Shown here: in pieces, positions 25,016-32,825 of the stretch
How the letters are laid out: each line of letters opens with the position of its first letter
Numbering within the stretch: the stretch's first letter is position 1
Assembly: GCF_013359945.1 (NCBI RefSeq)
Contig: NZ_JABWCS010000196.1
Span: 1 to 64,000 of the forward strand
Reading direction: 5' to 3'
Source of the DNA: Paenibacillus agri
GTDB taxonomy: Bacteria; Bacillota; Bacilli; Paenibacillales; Paenibacillaceae
Length of the DNA stretch: 64,000 nucleotides
Program-made: the position numbers and the translations under genes
The notes under the pieces: generated by a model
The model's input: only the letters and a program-made list of their open reading frames with translations
Told to the model about the DNA's origin: nothing
The model's database searches: none

Positions 25016-26448
25016 TTAGTGTTCAGGAGCCATTTTCTCTGAAAAGAAGTGTGATGCGCAGCAGTAAACCCGGGAAAGAAGATTTCTACGCTTTCCTGCA
25101 AAAAATGAAAAATGATATGAATGCGGGATTAGAGCGGGAGGATGATTACTATTTCCAGCTCAATGCCAAGGCGCTGATTGGCGATCCTCAGGCAGTCAGC
25201 TATTTTATGAATGAAATTGAGAAGTATTTGCGCAAGACACCGTTTACAGGCCAGGTGCCAGAGGCATACCGGACTGCTGCGGAGGCACTTTTTCACGAAT
25301 GGAAGGGCTTTGGCCCAGCCTACCGCTGGTTTACCGACCGGGCATACAGCGAGTCTACAGGACTGCAGATGATTGGAAAACAGATCTTTTATAACCACAA
25401 GGGACAGTTCGTACCTTATCCGTACGAGATGCCTTCTCTGGACCGGGTGGAACAGCTGAAGCGATCTTTGCTGAAGAGCGATCCTAACAAAAAGCTGAAC
25501 AAGGATCACCCTTCGGTGGAGTTTAAAATGGACGATCCACTCTGGCCCGGACGTTTCATCCGGTTGGCAATTTGGGTGTCCCCGCGGGTCTGGGAGGGAT
25601 TTACGACAATTTCGCTCAGACGGCAGGTTGTGGAGTTCCTTGATCTGGATGATCAGGCGGGCACGGAATGTATCCCGGCAGAGGCTGTGGAGTTGATTCG
25701 GGCGCTGGCAGGGACATTCCGCAACACAATCATCGCAGGCGCTGTCGGTTCGGGTAAAACAACGTTTGCTAATACCATTGTCGGTGAGCAATTGCTCGGT
25801 TCATCCTCTTGTATGGGAGTAGTCATGATTGAGAAGCATCCGGAATCGACTCTGCCGTATCAGATCAAGGGTCATCGGATTATTCCAATCCAGGCGGCCA
25901 ATGAGGAATTGATGGAGGTAGGCGTGGAATCGCTGCGGCATGACCCGAATATCGTCTACATGACTGAAATGCGTTACAACGAATGGGAGTTCTACCTTTG
26001 GAGCGGCGAAAAGGGCTATGACGGCATCACCGGTACGTTTCACACAGTTGATTCAGAAGATATTCCGTATCAGGGGGCTTTTGCTGTATCGACTCGCATT
26101 GGCGGAAGTCTGGAGGGACACTTGATTTCTGCCCTGAAGGCCTGTGAACTGGTCTTTATTCTAGAGAGCGTTCCGAATGGGAAGAAGCGTTTGTCCCGTA
26201 TCTCGGAGGTATTTTACGATGAGGCCTGTAATTCGGTTTTTGCCAATGATCTGATGCGCTGGGACGAGGAGCGGAGAGAGTGGACATACAACGATAAGCT
26301 GACAGAAGCGCTGATGACCAAGATGGTCAAGAAAAACGCCACCGCCGCTAAAATACTGCTCAAAGAGCTTGGACATCGGGCTCGTCTCAAACCGATGGCG
26401 CAACCCCTGAAGGAAAGCTTGAAATCGAAGATTGTTCTTAACAAGTAA
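25012..26448 (+). CDS. TadA/CpaF-like secretion ATPase, Tad-like locus 2
   Basis: A 478-residue secretion ATPase, divergent from the locus-1 TadA. Walker A is AGAVGSGKTT (~residues 241-250), followed by VVMIEKHPES in place of the usual Asp box, then DPNIVYMTEMRYNEWE (~313-325) as Walker B, and YDGITGTFHTVDSED as the His box. The N-terminal ~200 residues carry an additional helical region. The catalytic elements are intact, so it is likely an active motor. It is coupled to the TadZ-like gene by an ATGA overlap. Confidence 0.88.
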   Translation: MISVQEPFSLKRSVMRSSKPGKEDFYAFLQKMKNDMNAGLEREDDYYFQLNAKALIGDPQAVSYFMNEIEKYLRKTPFTGQVPEAYRTAAEALFHEWKGFGPAYRWFTDRAYSESTGLQMIGKQIFYNHKGQFVPYPYEMPSLDRVEQLKRSLLKSDPNKKLNKDHPSVEFKMDDPLWPGRFIRLAIWVSPRVWEGFTTISLRRQVVEFLDLDDQAGTECIPAEAVELIRALAGTFRNTIIAGAVGSGKTTFANTIVGEQLLGSSSCMGVVMIEKHPESTLPYQIKGHRIIPIQAANEELMEVGVESLRHDPNIVYMTEMRYNEWEFYLWSGEKGYDGITGTFHTVDSEDIPYQGAFAVSTRIGGSLEGHLISALKACELVFILESVPNGKKRLSRISEVFYDEACNSVFANDLMRWDEERREWTYNDKLTEALMTKMVKKNATAAKILLKELGHRARLKPMAQPLKESLKSKIVLNK

Positions 26449-26460
26449 GGCGGTGAATCT

Positions 26461-27510
26461 ATGAATCTTTTGCAGTATTTATTACGGTTTGCCCTGCATG
26501 TTCTCGTGGTATGGGCATTATGGCTGATGATTAAACCGCTCGTGGAGCAGCATTTGCGGCAGTTTGGGCAGAAATTGGATCAGAAGCTGCACCGTAAAGC
26601 CAGCATGTTCGGGCAAAAGGTCAGCAGGTTCCGAAAGAGCTTGTGGATCTATCGCCATCTGGATCATCTGCTTTATTTTGCCCAGCGTAAGTACGAGCCC
26701 GGGATTAGTGTGATGCGTTTTATATTTGGTTCTGGCATTGTCTTTACGGCTGTTTTCTTATCCGGTCTATTGACACTAAGCGAGCTTCCCGGTCGATTGA
26801 GCTTCGCTAACCCTTTTATGGAGGGGGTCACATTTAAGCACGGGTTGCCCATTCAAGGGGCCTGGCGGTTTCCGTTATTTGCAGCCATTATTTCTGCGCT
26901 GATTCCTTACTTTCGGCTAAGGTATGTCCATGCACAGCGCAAGGTACGCGGGAGTTATGATCTGCTGGACGTGGTGAAAATATCGACTAAATTCACACAT
27001 CTATCAGTAGATTCGATTTTGAACAAAACAGCTGATTTTCTCACAGAAGAAAATGTGCTGAAGACCCCGCTCAAGCTGCTTGGCGCCGCCTTTTCCAATT
27101 ACAGTAATGAAAGAGAGTTGAATGAGGAGGCTGCACGCTTCTCTTCCGCGATTGGAACAACCTTCGCCGTTGAGTTTGTGTCAGATTTGCTGTATTCGGA
27201 GAAGGAAGGCACACGTTATCTGAAAAACTCGCTCATGATGCTGAACCGTTCGATGGAGCAGCAGCGGGAGACCATTATCTCGGTAAAAGCAAATAGTCGG
27301 GACGCAATCAGCCTGGGGCTGTACGGTAATCTGGTGGTGCTGTTTTCTTCTGTGGGAACCTTTATCTACATGCTGAAGCCTGATGTGTACCTGCGACTAC
27401 AGTTCGAGACTCCGATCGGCCTGACCTTTCTGATGATTATTATTACGGGACTCTTTGTTTCCTTTGTCATCAGCACGGTTCTTGCCAGACCTAAACTGGA
27501 CTACCATTAA
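26461..27510 (+). CDS. TadB-like membrane protein, Tad-like locus 2
   Basis: A 349-residue protein with an N-terminal membrane segment (RFALHVLVVWALWLMI), a basic stretch, two membrane segments near residues 80-160, a ~130-residue cytoplasmic part and two C-terminal segments (YGNLVVLFSSVGTFIYML and LTFLMIIITGLFVSFVI). This topology and its place between the ATPase and a second similar protein fit a TadB-type platform subunit, but no strong GspF motif is visible. GGCGGTGAATC precedes the ATG. Confidence 0.7.
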   Translation: MNLLQYLLRFALHVLVVWALWLMIKPLVEQHLRQFGQKLDQKLHRKASMFGQKVSRFRKSLWIYRHLDHLLYFAQRKYEPGISVMRFIFGSGIVFTAVFLSGLLTLSELPGRLSFANPFMEGVTFKHGLPIQGAWRFPLFAAIISALIPYFRLRYVHAQRKVRGSYDLLDVVKISTKFTHLSVDSILNKTADFLTEENVLKTPLKLLGAAFSNYSNERELNEEAARFSSAIGTTFAVEFVSDLLYSEKEGTRYLKNSLMMLNRSMEQQRETIISVKANSRDAISLGLYGNLVVLFSSVGTFIYMLKPDVYLRLQFETPIGLTFLMIIITGLFVSFVISTVLARPKLDYH

Positions 27511-27521
27511 GGTGATGAACT

Positions 27522-28391
27522 ATGGATAGATTATTTTTATTGCTTGCCACTTTGGGAGTTGCGTACGTTGCGTTGTTAGTTTTTGTGAGCAGTAGCAGTA
27601 AACAGGAACGCTATCTTCTAAGACTTGGCCTAAAGTGGAATAAGATTGGTGAGCGTGTGCAAAACGACCGTCTACAGCAGCTGCTGGACCATAGCGGGTT
27701 ACCTGTATCAGCCCGGAAAATCACCCTGTTTCGTTACTCTGCTGCGCTTATCTATCTGCTACTTCAGGTAATCGGGGATTTCATTCGAGCCTCTCCATTC
27801 TCACTCTATGATCCACTGATTGCAGGCCTCATTCTTGTGGTTACCAGCCCTGTACGTTATCTTCCATTCGGCTGGCTGCTGTCATGGTATCACCAGAGAA
27901 CGATGGTGCAAAAGGATGGCGAGCTAATCTCCTTCATTCGTCTCTATGAGAATAATAGGCTACGCAAGCATGGGTATGTCCAGCTGTCTGCTTTTTGCGG
28001 AGGTTCTGCCGATCATTTTCAGTATATCCGTCAGGATCTGCAAGAGTTGTCAGAGCGCGCGGTCGATGAAGGGGTGGAACCGGCTATAGAATGGTTTTGC
28101 GGAAGGTTTCCGGCGAACCACAGCTTTATTAACGATATTCGCTCCATTTTACTGGCTACCGAGAGCATGGACGACGATGTGGAAGCCGCCAACTATTTAC
28201 GGGAACAGGGGAAAATTATCTCGAAAATCTCCAGTGATCAGTATTTGCGAAAATGGTCCTTTATCGGGGATATTTCTACGATTGTGAACGTTATTCCGTC
28301 GATCGCCACGTTTTTGATGATTGTTTGTCTTGCGATGCAGTACATCATGCTAATAAAAGGGAATTTTGGTGGTGTAGGGATGTTCCAGTGA
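27522..28391 (+). CDS. TadC-like membrane protein, Tad-like locus 2
   Basis: A 289-residue protein with membrane segments at residues ~3-22, ~72-90, ~100-125 and at the C-terminus (IVNVIPSIATFLMIVCLAMQ), and a cytoplasmic domain between. It is the presumed partner of the preceding TadB-like protein in the assembly platform. Sequence similarity to the first locus is weak; the call rests on topology and gene order. AAGGTGATG precedes the ATG. Confidence 0.68.
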   Translation: MDRLFLLLATLGVAYVALLVFVSSSSKQERYLLRLGLKWNKIGERVQNDRLQQLLDHSGLPVSARKITLFRYSAALIYLLLQVIGDFIRASPFSLYDPLIAGLILVVTSPVRYLPFGWLLSWYHQRTMVQKDGELISFIRLYENNRLRKHGYVQLSAFCGGSADHFQYIRQDLQELSERAVDEGVEPAIEWFCGRFPANHSFINDIRSILLATESMDDDVEAANYLREQGKIISKISSDQYLRKWSFIGDISTIVNVIPSIATFLMIVCLAMQYIMLIKGNFGGVGMFQ

Positions 28392-28449
28392 AAAATTGTC
28401 ATATTCAAGAATCGGATAAAAATATACAATTAAAAGGGAGATATTAACA

Positions 28450-28659
28450 ATGAAAAAAGATGCTATTTCTACAGGTATGTTTATCGCTATCGGATTTTTG
28501 TGCGTTGCTATCGTTATCGCCATCCTGGTTCCTGTCGTCCGTGATGTTGTTAACAATGCGCGTGACAGTAAACCAGACATTCCTAAAGTAATGAATGTAC
28601 AACCGTCAGGACAGATTCAAAGTGCTGCAACTCATTTGTTGACAGACAGCCAAGTGTAA
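28450..28659 (+). CDS. Small bitopic membrane peptide 1 (candidate pilin)
   Basis: A 69-residue protein: MKKDAIS, then a long hydrophobic helix (TGMFIAIGFLCVAIVIAILVP) and a ~40-residue polar tail. It occupies the place of the flp gene in the first locus and is followed by a shorter relative starting MKKDSIS. No glycine plus Glu at +5 prepilin motif is present. AAGGGAG lies ten bases before the ATG. I infer a structural subunit, processed unconventionally or not at all. Confidence 0.7.
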   Translation: MKKDAISTGMFIAIGFLCVAIVIAILVPVVRDVVNNARDSKPDIPKVMNVQPSGQIQSAATHLLTDSQV

Positions 28660-28665
28660 CCAGAT

Positions 28666-28809
28666 ATGAAAAAGGACTCTATTTCTGTTGCGCTTTTTCT
28701 AGCCATTGGCTTTGTCATCGCTGGGATATTTATTACCGCAGCTACTGGCATCATTGGCGACAGTCAGGATGACATCATTACTTACACAAAGCAAGTAGAG
28801 CAATACTAA
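28666..28809 (+). CDS. Small bitopic membrane peptide 2, paralogue of the previous
   Basis: A 47-residue open frame starting six bases after the previous stop. It begins MKKDSISVALFLAIGF and ends DIITYTKQVEQY. It shares the MKKD(A/S)IS start and the FxAIGF helix core with the 69-residue peptide, so the two arose by tandem duplication. A hydrophobic helix of ~25 residues is followed by a short polar tail. No strong ribosome binding site of its own is seen, so it is probably translated by coupling. Similarity and tight spacing support that it is real. Confidence 0.7.
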   Translation: MKKDSISVALFLAIGFVIAGIFITAATGIIGDSQDDIITYTKQVEQY

Positions 28810-28823
28810 AGGGGGCAGAATCC

Positions 28824-29204
28824 GTGAAGGCGACTGTCCTCAGGGCATTGTTCATGTGGCTCGTCCTCTTTATTATTTTGCAGCCGATATTCACTTATCT
28901 TGATTATTTGCTCGATTTGCAGGTGAAGGCGAACACCTCATTTCTGACTCAAAAGGCGGCTACTGAGGGAATGGTTACCTCTGCAATGAGAAGCGAGGTG
29001 ATATCCAATCTGAAGGCGGTCGGCTTTCCCGAAGCTTCGATCTCAATCACCAGCAGTACGGAAAGCGTACAAGCGCGTAAGCAGCGGATTGACGTCTATG
29101 TAACAGCACCGCGACTGAATTTGTTTCCTTACAAATTCTCCGGGATGTCGCAGCCGACACGTTATTACGGGCATGGATCCATCATGAGTGAGTATTTGGA
29201 TTAG
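28824..29204 (+). CDS. Bitopic pilin-like protein, Tad-like locus 2
   Basis: A 126-residue protein with one N-terminal hydrophobic helix (ALFMWLVLFIILQPIFTYL) and a ~95-residue extracytoplasmic domain. Size and topology suit a TadE-like minor pilin, but there is no G-xxxx-E leader motif. GTG start after AAAGGGGGCAG. It lies 14 bases after the 47-residue peptide in the same operon. Confidence 0.65.
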   Translation: MKATVLRALFMWLVLFIILQPIFTYLDYLLDLQVKANTSFLTQKAATEGMVTSAMRSEVISNLKAVGFPEASISITSSTESVQARKQRIDVYVTAPRLNLFPYKFSGMSQPTRYYGHGSIMSEYLD

Positions 29205-29222
29205 ATAGGGATGGGTTAACAG

Positions 29223-29720
29223 ATGGACTATATTATCAAACTGGCTTTTGTACTACTGATCTTTATTTATTCCTGGTTCTTTCAAATTCAGAATCAGGAA
29301 TGGGACACGCTGCGAAGCATGCTGAAGGATGCCGGTAACGTCGCCGTTCATGACGCTGCACAAGAAATGGATGAGGCTGCCCGCGCACAAGGCCGACTGA
29401 TTATCGACCCCGCCCAAGCTTATGCAACCTTTGAGGATTCGCTTCGCCATAATCTTGGTCTAGGTAATGATCTTTCTCCCAAAGTGGGAAGTAGATTTCG
29501 AGACAAGGTCAAAATCGTAAAGTTCGATATCGTAGATGAATCCAGAGGAGCAAGATTCCCATTACTCTACGAGGACCGCAAATACGGCATCACCAAATAT
29601 ATACAAGGTCCTTCCGTTATAGCGGTCATAGAAACTAAGCATCCGGTATTGATTGCTAGAACAAAAACGCAAGAAGCCATTACCGTACCGGCAGTTCAGG
29701 AGTACAAGTACAATAAGTAA
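29223..29720 (+). CDS. Bitopic pilin-like protein 2, Tad-like locus 2
   Basis: A 165-residue protein: MDYIIK, a hydrophobic helix (LAFVLLIFIYSWFFQIQ) and a ~140-residue extracellular domain. It resembles its upstream neighbour in plan but not obviously in sequence, and again lacks a prepilin cleavage site. It ends the machinery part of the locus; a ~207-base structured intergenic region follows before the secreted proteins. Confidence 0.65.
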   Translation: MDYIIKLAFVLLIFIYSWFFQIQNQEWDTLRSMLKDAGNVAVHDAAQEMDEAARAQGRLIIDPAQAYATFEDSLRHNLGLGNDLSPKVGSRFRDKVKIVKFDIVDESRGARFPLLYEDRKYGITKYIQGPSVIAVIETKHPVLIARTKTQEAITVPAVQEYKYNK

Positions 29721-29724
29721 TTTG

Positions 29725-29920
29725 AGCGACAATTGGAGCCCCAGAGGAGTGTATGTCCTGGGCTCTGTTGTCGCAATACATACCCCCGTTGTGGCGGATA
29801 ACCTGTTCAAGAATGGCGTAAAAACGACCCGGTGAGATGAATCACTGGAGCATAGTTGGAGTGGGTAAACCTGATCCGTGGCCTTAGGTGGCCGCATCAA
29901 ATAAATATCCTAAAGGAGAT
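29725..29920 (+). promoter_or_regulatory. Structured intergenic leader before the secreted-protein genes
   Basis: Three hairpins can be drawn: GCGACAA with TTGTCGC enclosing AGCCC/GGGCT (29727-29775), GTGA with TCAC around 29832-29845, and TGAT...GGCC with GGCC...ATCA (29872-29899). No T tract follows the first. No known riboswitch core is recognised. It could separate expression of the secreted proteins from the machinery. Confidence 0.35.
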
Positions 29921-29927
29921 GTTTTGA

Positions 29928-30536
29928 ATGAAGAACACAATGATGAAGGTAACTCTAGCAGCAACGATGTTGGTAGGTGGAATTTTGGGGCAGGGTGCAG
30001 TGGACGTTTCGAAAGTAGATGCAGCAGCAGCTCCTACTACAAAAGCCCAGCCGATCATGACTGATAACTTGTCGAAGTATGGGCTGAAGAAAGATGTGGA
30101 ACTGCCGGTGACGGTTACTGCCGGGGGGTTGAGTTACACGCTGGAGAAAATTATGATTTATGATTTCAACTCTACAGAAGCAATTAACTTGCGTAAAACT
30201 TACAAATACGGTGATCAGTCTGGTTTGATTGCTAACCCTAAATATTTTATTTGGACCAAAATTACCGTCAAAAACAATAGCAAGAAGACAATAGATAATA
30301 TTAACGGTGAATATTGGGATTTGAGATTCGGTAAAGACATTGTTGATCCTGTATCGAATTGGTCGCGCATTGGCAAAACCAATGATAAGTTGGCCCTTAA
30401 TAGAATTGTTCTAAAACCAGGAGAACAATTGTCAACTTATCAGGCTTATATGTATAAGGGTAGTTTTAACTATTTCGCTATTGGGCTGGCCCATGATGGT
30501 CAATTCAGTGAAAAATACATTATGGAAAATCAATAG
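29928..30536 (+). CDS. Secreted 202-residue protein of Tad-like locus 2
   Basis: An exported protein with a signal peptide (residues ~1-33, core VTLAATMLVGGILGQGAV, cleavage near VDAAAA). The mature part is ~170 residues and reads as a beta-sandwich (VTVTAGGLSYTLEKIMIYD, KYFIWTKITVKNNSKKTI) of the type seen in telokin/DUF4352-like domains. No anchor motif. AAAGGAGATG lies before the ATG. It starts a three-gene group of secreted proteins. Function unknown; a cargo or tip component is inferred from position. Confidence 0.7.
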   Translation: MKNTMMKVTLAATMLVGGILGQGAVDVSKVDAAAAPTTKAQPIMTDNLSKYGLKKDVELPVTVTAGGLSYTLEKIMIYDFNSTEAINLRKTYKYGDQSGLIANPKYFIWTKITVKNNSKKTIDNINGEYWDLRFGKDIVDPVSNWSRIGKTNDKLALNRIVLKPGEQLSTYQAYMYKGSFNYFAIGLAHDGQFSEKYIMENQ

Positions 30537-30548
30537 AGGTAGAAGATT

Positions 30549-32813
30549 ATGAGGAAAACCACGTATCTTGTATTGATTTTTACATTGTTACTGGCAGGCT
30601 TTCCAAATCATGAATATGTCCAAGCTGCGGATGCGGGAACCAAATCTGGTTCCCTTGCTATTCCGATCACAACGGGGTTAACAGGGGCGAGTAATAGTGC
30701 AAAAAGCTTTTTATTAGATCTGCCTAGTGGAGTGGCAAGTGCTACTGTTTTGCAAAACACTCTAAAGTATACCGGAAATAACGAGAAGGTTGGCAATCTT
30801 TCCATTGAAAATGGAAAGATAAAGCTGACTTTGAAAGGAACAGCTAATAAGAAGGTTATCGATGATGTGCAGGGTTTTAATGCATCTTATGATCGGAAGT
30901 ATAACACTAAAATCTACAACTCAATCTGGTTATATTCCGACGGAAGACGCTGGCAAATTAATGAATACGATGAAAATAATAATGCTATGAAACACAAAGA
31001 TAAACCCGCTGAGGACGGATACCCATCTCATGATCCTCCCTTGACGGTAGTAACAGCGGGACCTTTACAAGATAGTTCGTATCTCAAATGGTATAACGGT
31101 TCTGTATCAGAAGTAATTGACTCACAAGATATAATCAATTCTTCCATTAGACCTGTTCTCACTTCCTATTCTGATTACGTGAAAGATGAGCCGAAATTTA
31201 AGAACGGCAGAGTTATTATCAATTACTATATTCCGAATAGCGTTCCTTATGAGCCTGAAGATAAAGAAGGGCTGAGTGGTAAGGCTGAAGGAAGAAAATA
31301 CTTTGCTAATGTCAGCTATTATTATGAAGCTAAAGCCAATGTTACCACTTACAGTTATGGTGGAAACATCACCTTCGACTACTCCCTACCTACTGAACCC
31401 ACATTAAACGGGACAGCTACACTAGAAAAACCAAGCCCGAACCCAAGCAAATTGGAAGGCAATAAAGTTGAAGTGAAAATTAATGTCAAAGGAGATCTGC
31501 TAGGATATACAGACGCCTCTAACATTGAGGAATGGGTCTTCTATGCGAAGGAAAAAGGAAAGACCTCCGCTGATATGAAGAAAGACTATAACAAGGTTCT
31601 TGCAACATCGAAGAGTTTCGATTTCGAGATCCCGGCAGTTAAGATAAAAAACGATCTTTTCAGACAGGACTACTCCCTGACTGTTGTTGTACGCTTCAAA
31701 AAACCAGTACCTACAAAGAGCGGGTCGATAACCTCCTTGGAGCAGAATATGGAAGTGACGGCACGGGCGTACATTGTTCATGATCCTGTTGTAACCTATC
31801 CAACTGTACCGAGTACACCAACAAAACCAGAAGGAAAGCCACCAATTGCCCGAATCAGCGCACCGAAGTTTGTCAAAGCAGGGAATGATATGTTGGTCAA
31901 TGGCGGGGCTTCAAGCGACCCGGACGGTTATATTACTGACTATGCTTGGGGAACACATGGAGCTCAGGGGGAAATTGGTAATACTTCGAGGGGATACATA
32001 TGGTACACCAGAGAACAGGTTGGTCAGACCTTCCCGATTGCTCTTACAGTGGTCGATAATGATGGCCTTATCGGCAGTACCAGCACCGAAGTGACTGTTA
32101 TTGAGCCTACTCCAGATGCTAGTCTTCAAATAAACGGATCGCTCAAACAAAACCGGAAAACCACCTTAATCAATAGCAGTCAAAGTCCAACTAGGTTCCC
32201 GATTATTAAGGAAAAGACCCGGGTAACCCTCAGCGCAATTAGCGGGGGAACCAATGCTGATATCAAATACGTGGGCAGCTTGGCTGAGCTGGAGAGTAAG
32301 GATGTGCTCTTTAAGAAGCCGGGTAAATATCGGGCTACCATCCATGTAGAAAACACAGCAGGATATGGCGCTGATAGCGAGATCACCTTCGATATCGCTC
32401 CCGATGAGCTCCCCTTTGCGTATTTTAATATCCCTGGGAAGGTGTACAGAGATCCGAGCAACTGGAATAAAGCAGTCGTTTCCATCGATGATATGTCCTT
32501 TTCTCCAGACAAGGATAATATCGGCCGTCGGATCTGGCAGTATCGATATGATTCTAATAACAACGGAAGTTTTACAGATGAAGGATGGGTAACGTTCAAT
32601 GATGAGAACAAATCCCGTCTAAATTTGGAATTGTATCAGGTTGGGAGATACGAGATCCGGCTCACAGTTATTGAAGAGTTTGGACAGGCAACGATTGAAG
32701 ATTTTGTTACGGATAATGACAGGCAACGAAACAACTCTGATAATACTCAGAATGTGATTGAGCGGATTGTCGAAGTAAATAACCGGGCGCCCGAAGTTGA
32801 TTGGGATCTATAG
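30549..32813 (+). CDS. Secreted PKD-domain protein, 754 residues
   Basis: A signal peptide (residues 1-27, core LVLIFTLLLAGF) precedes a ~400-residue N-terminal region I do not recognise. A PKD-type module begins near residue 429 (PPIARISAPKF, GGASSDPDGYITDYAW, IALTVVDNDG) and a second, longer module near residue 620 (FAYFNIPGKVYRD to IRLTVIEEFG). The chain ends VNNRAPEVDWDL, as if broken at the start of another module. No LPxTG, S-layer or membrane anchor is present. Probably an adhesive or structural surface protein delivered or held by the adjacent machine (inference). Confidence 0.8.
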   Translation: MRKTTYLVLIFTLLLAGFPNHEYVQAADAGTKSGSLAIPITTGLTGASNSAKSFLLDLPSGVASATVLQNTLKYTGNNEKVGNLSIENGKIKLTLKGTANKKVIDDVQGFNASYDRKYNTKIYNSIWLYSDGRRWQINEYDENNNAMKHKDKPAEDGYPSHDPPLTVVTAGPLQDSSYLKWYNGSVSEVIDSQDIINSSIRPVLTSYSDYVKDEPKFKNGRVIINYYIPNSVPYEPEDKEGLSGKAEGRKYFANVSYYYEAKANVTTYSYGGNITFDYSLPTEPTLNGTATLEKPSPNPSKLEGNKVEVKINVKGDLLGYTDASNIEEWVFYAKEKGKTSADMKKDYNKVLATSKSFDFEIPAVKIKNDLFRQDYSLTVVVRFKKPVPTKSGSITSLEQNMEVTARAYIVHDPVVTYPTVPSTPTKPEGKPPIARISAPKFVKAGNDMLVNGGASSDPDGYITDYAWGTHGAQGEIGNTSRGYIWYTREQVGQTFPIALTVVDNDGLIGSTSTEVTVIEPTPDASLQINGSLKQNRKTTLINSSQSPTRFPIIKEKTRVTLSAISGGTNADIKYVGSLAELESKDVLFKKPGKYRATIHVENTAGYGADSEITFDIAPDELPFAYFNIPGKVYRDPSNWNKAVVSIDDMSFSPDKDNIGRRIWQYRYDSNNNGSFTDEGWVTFNDENKSRLNLELYQVGRYEIRLTVIEEFGQATIEDFVTDNDRQRNNSDNTQNVIERIVEVNNRAPEVDWDL

Positions 32814-32825
32814 AAGGAGGAACAA

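Noticed and set aside
23951-26448. Interpreting locus 2 as a conjugation or DNA-uptake (competence) system
   Set aside because: No relaxase, ComEA/ComEC, pseudopilins of ComG type or coupling protein; gene order follows Tad.
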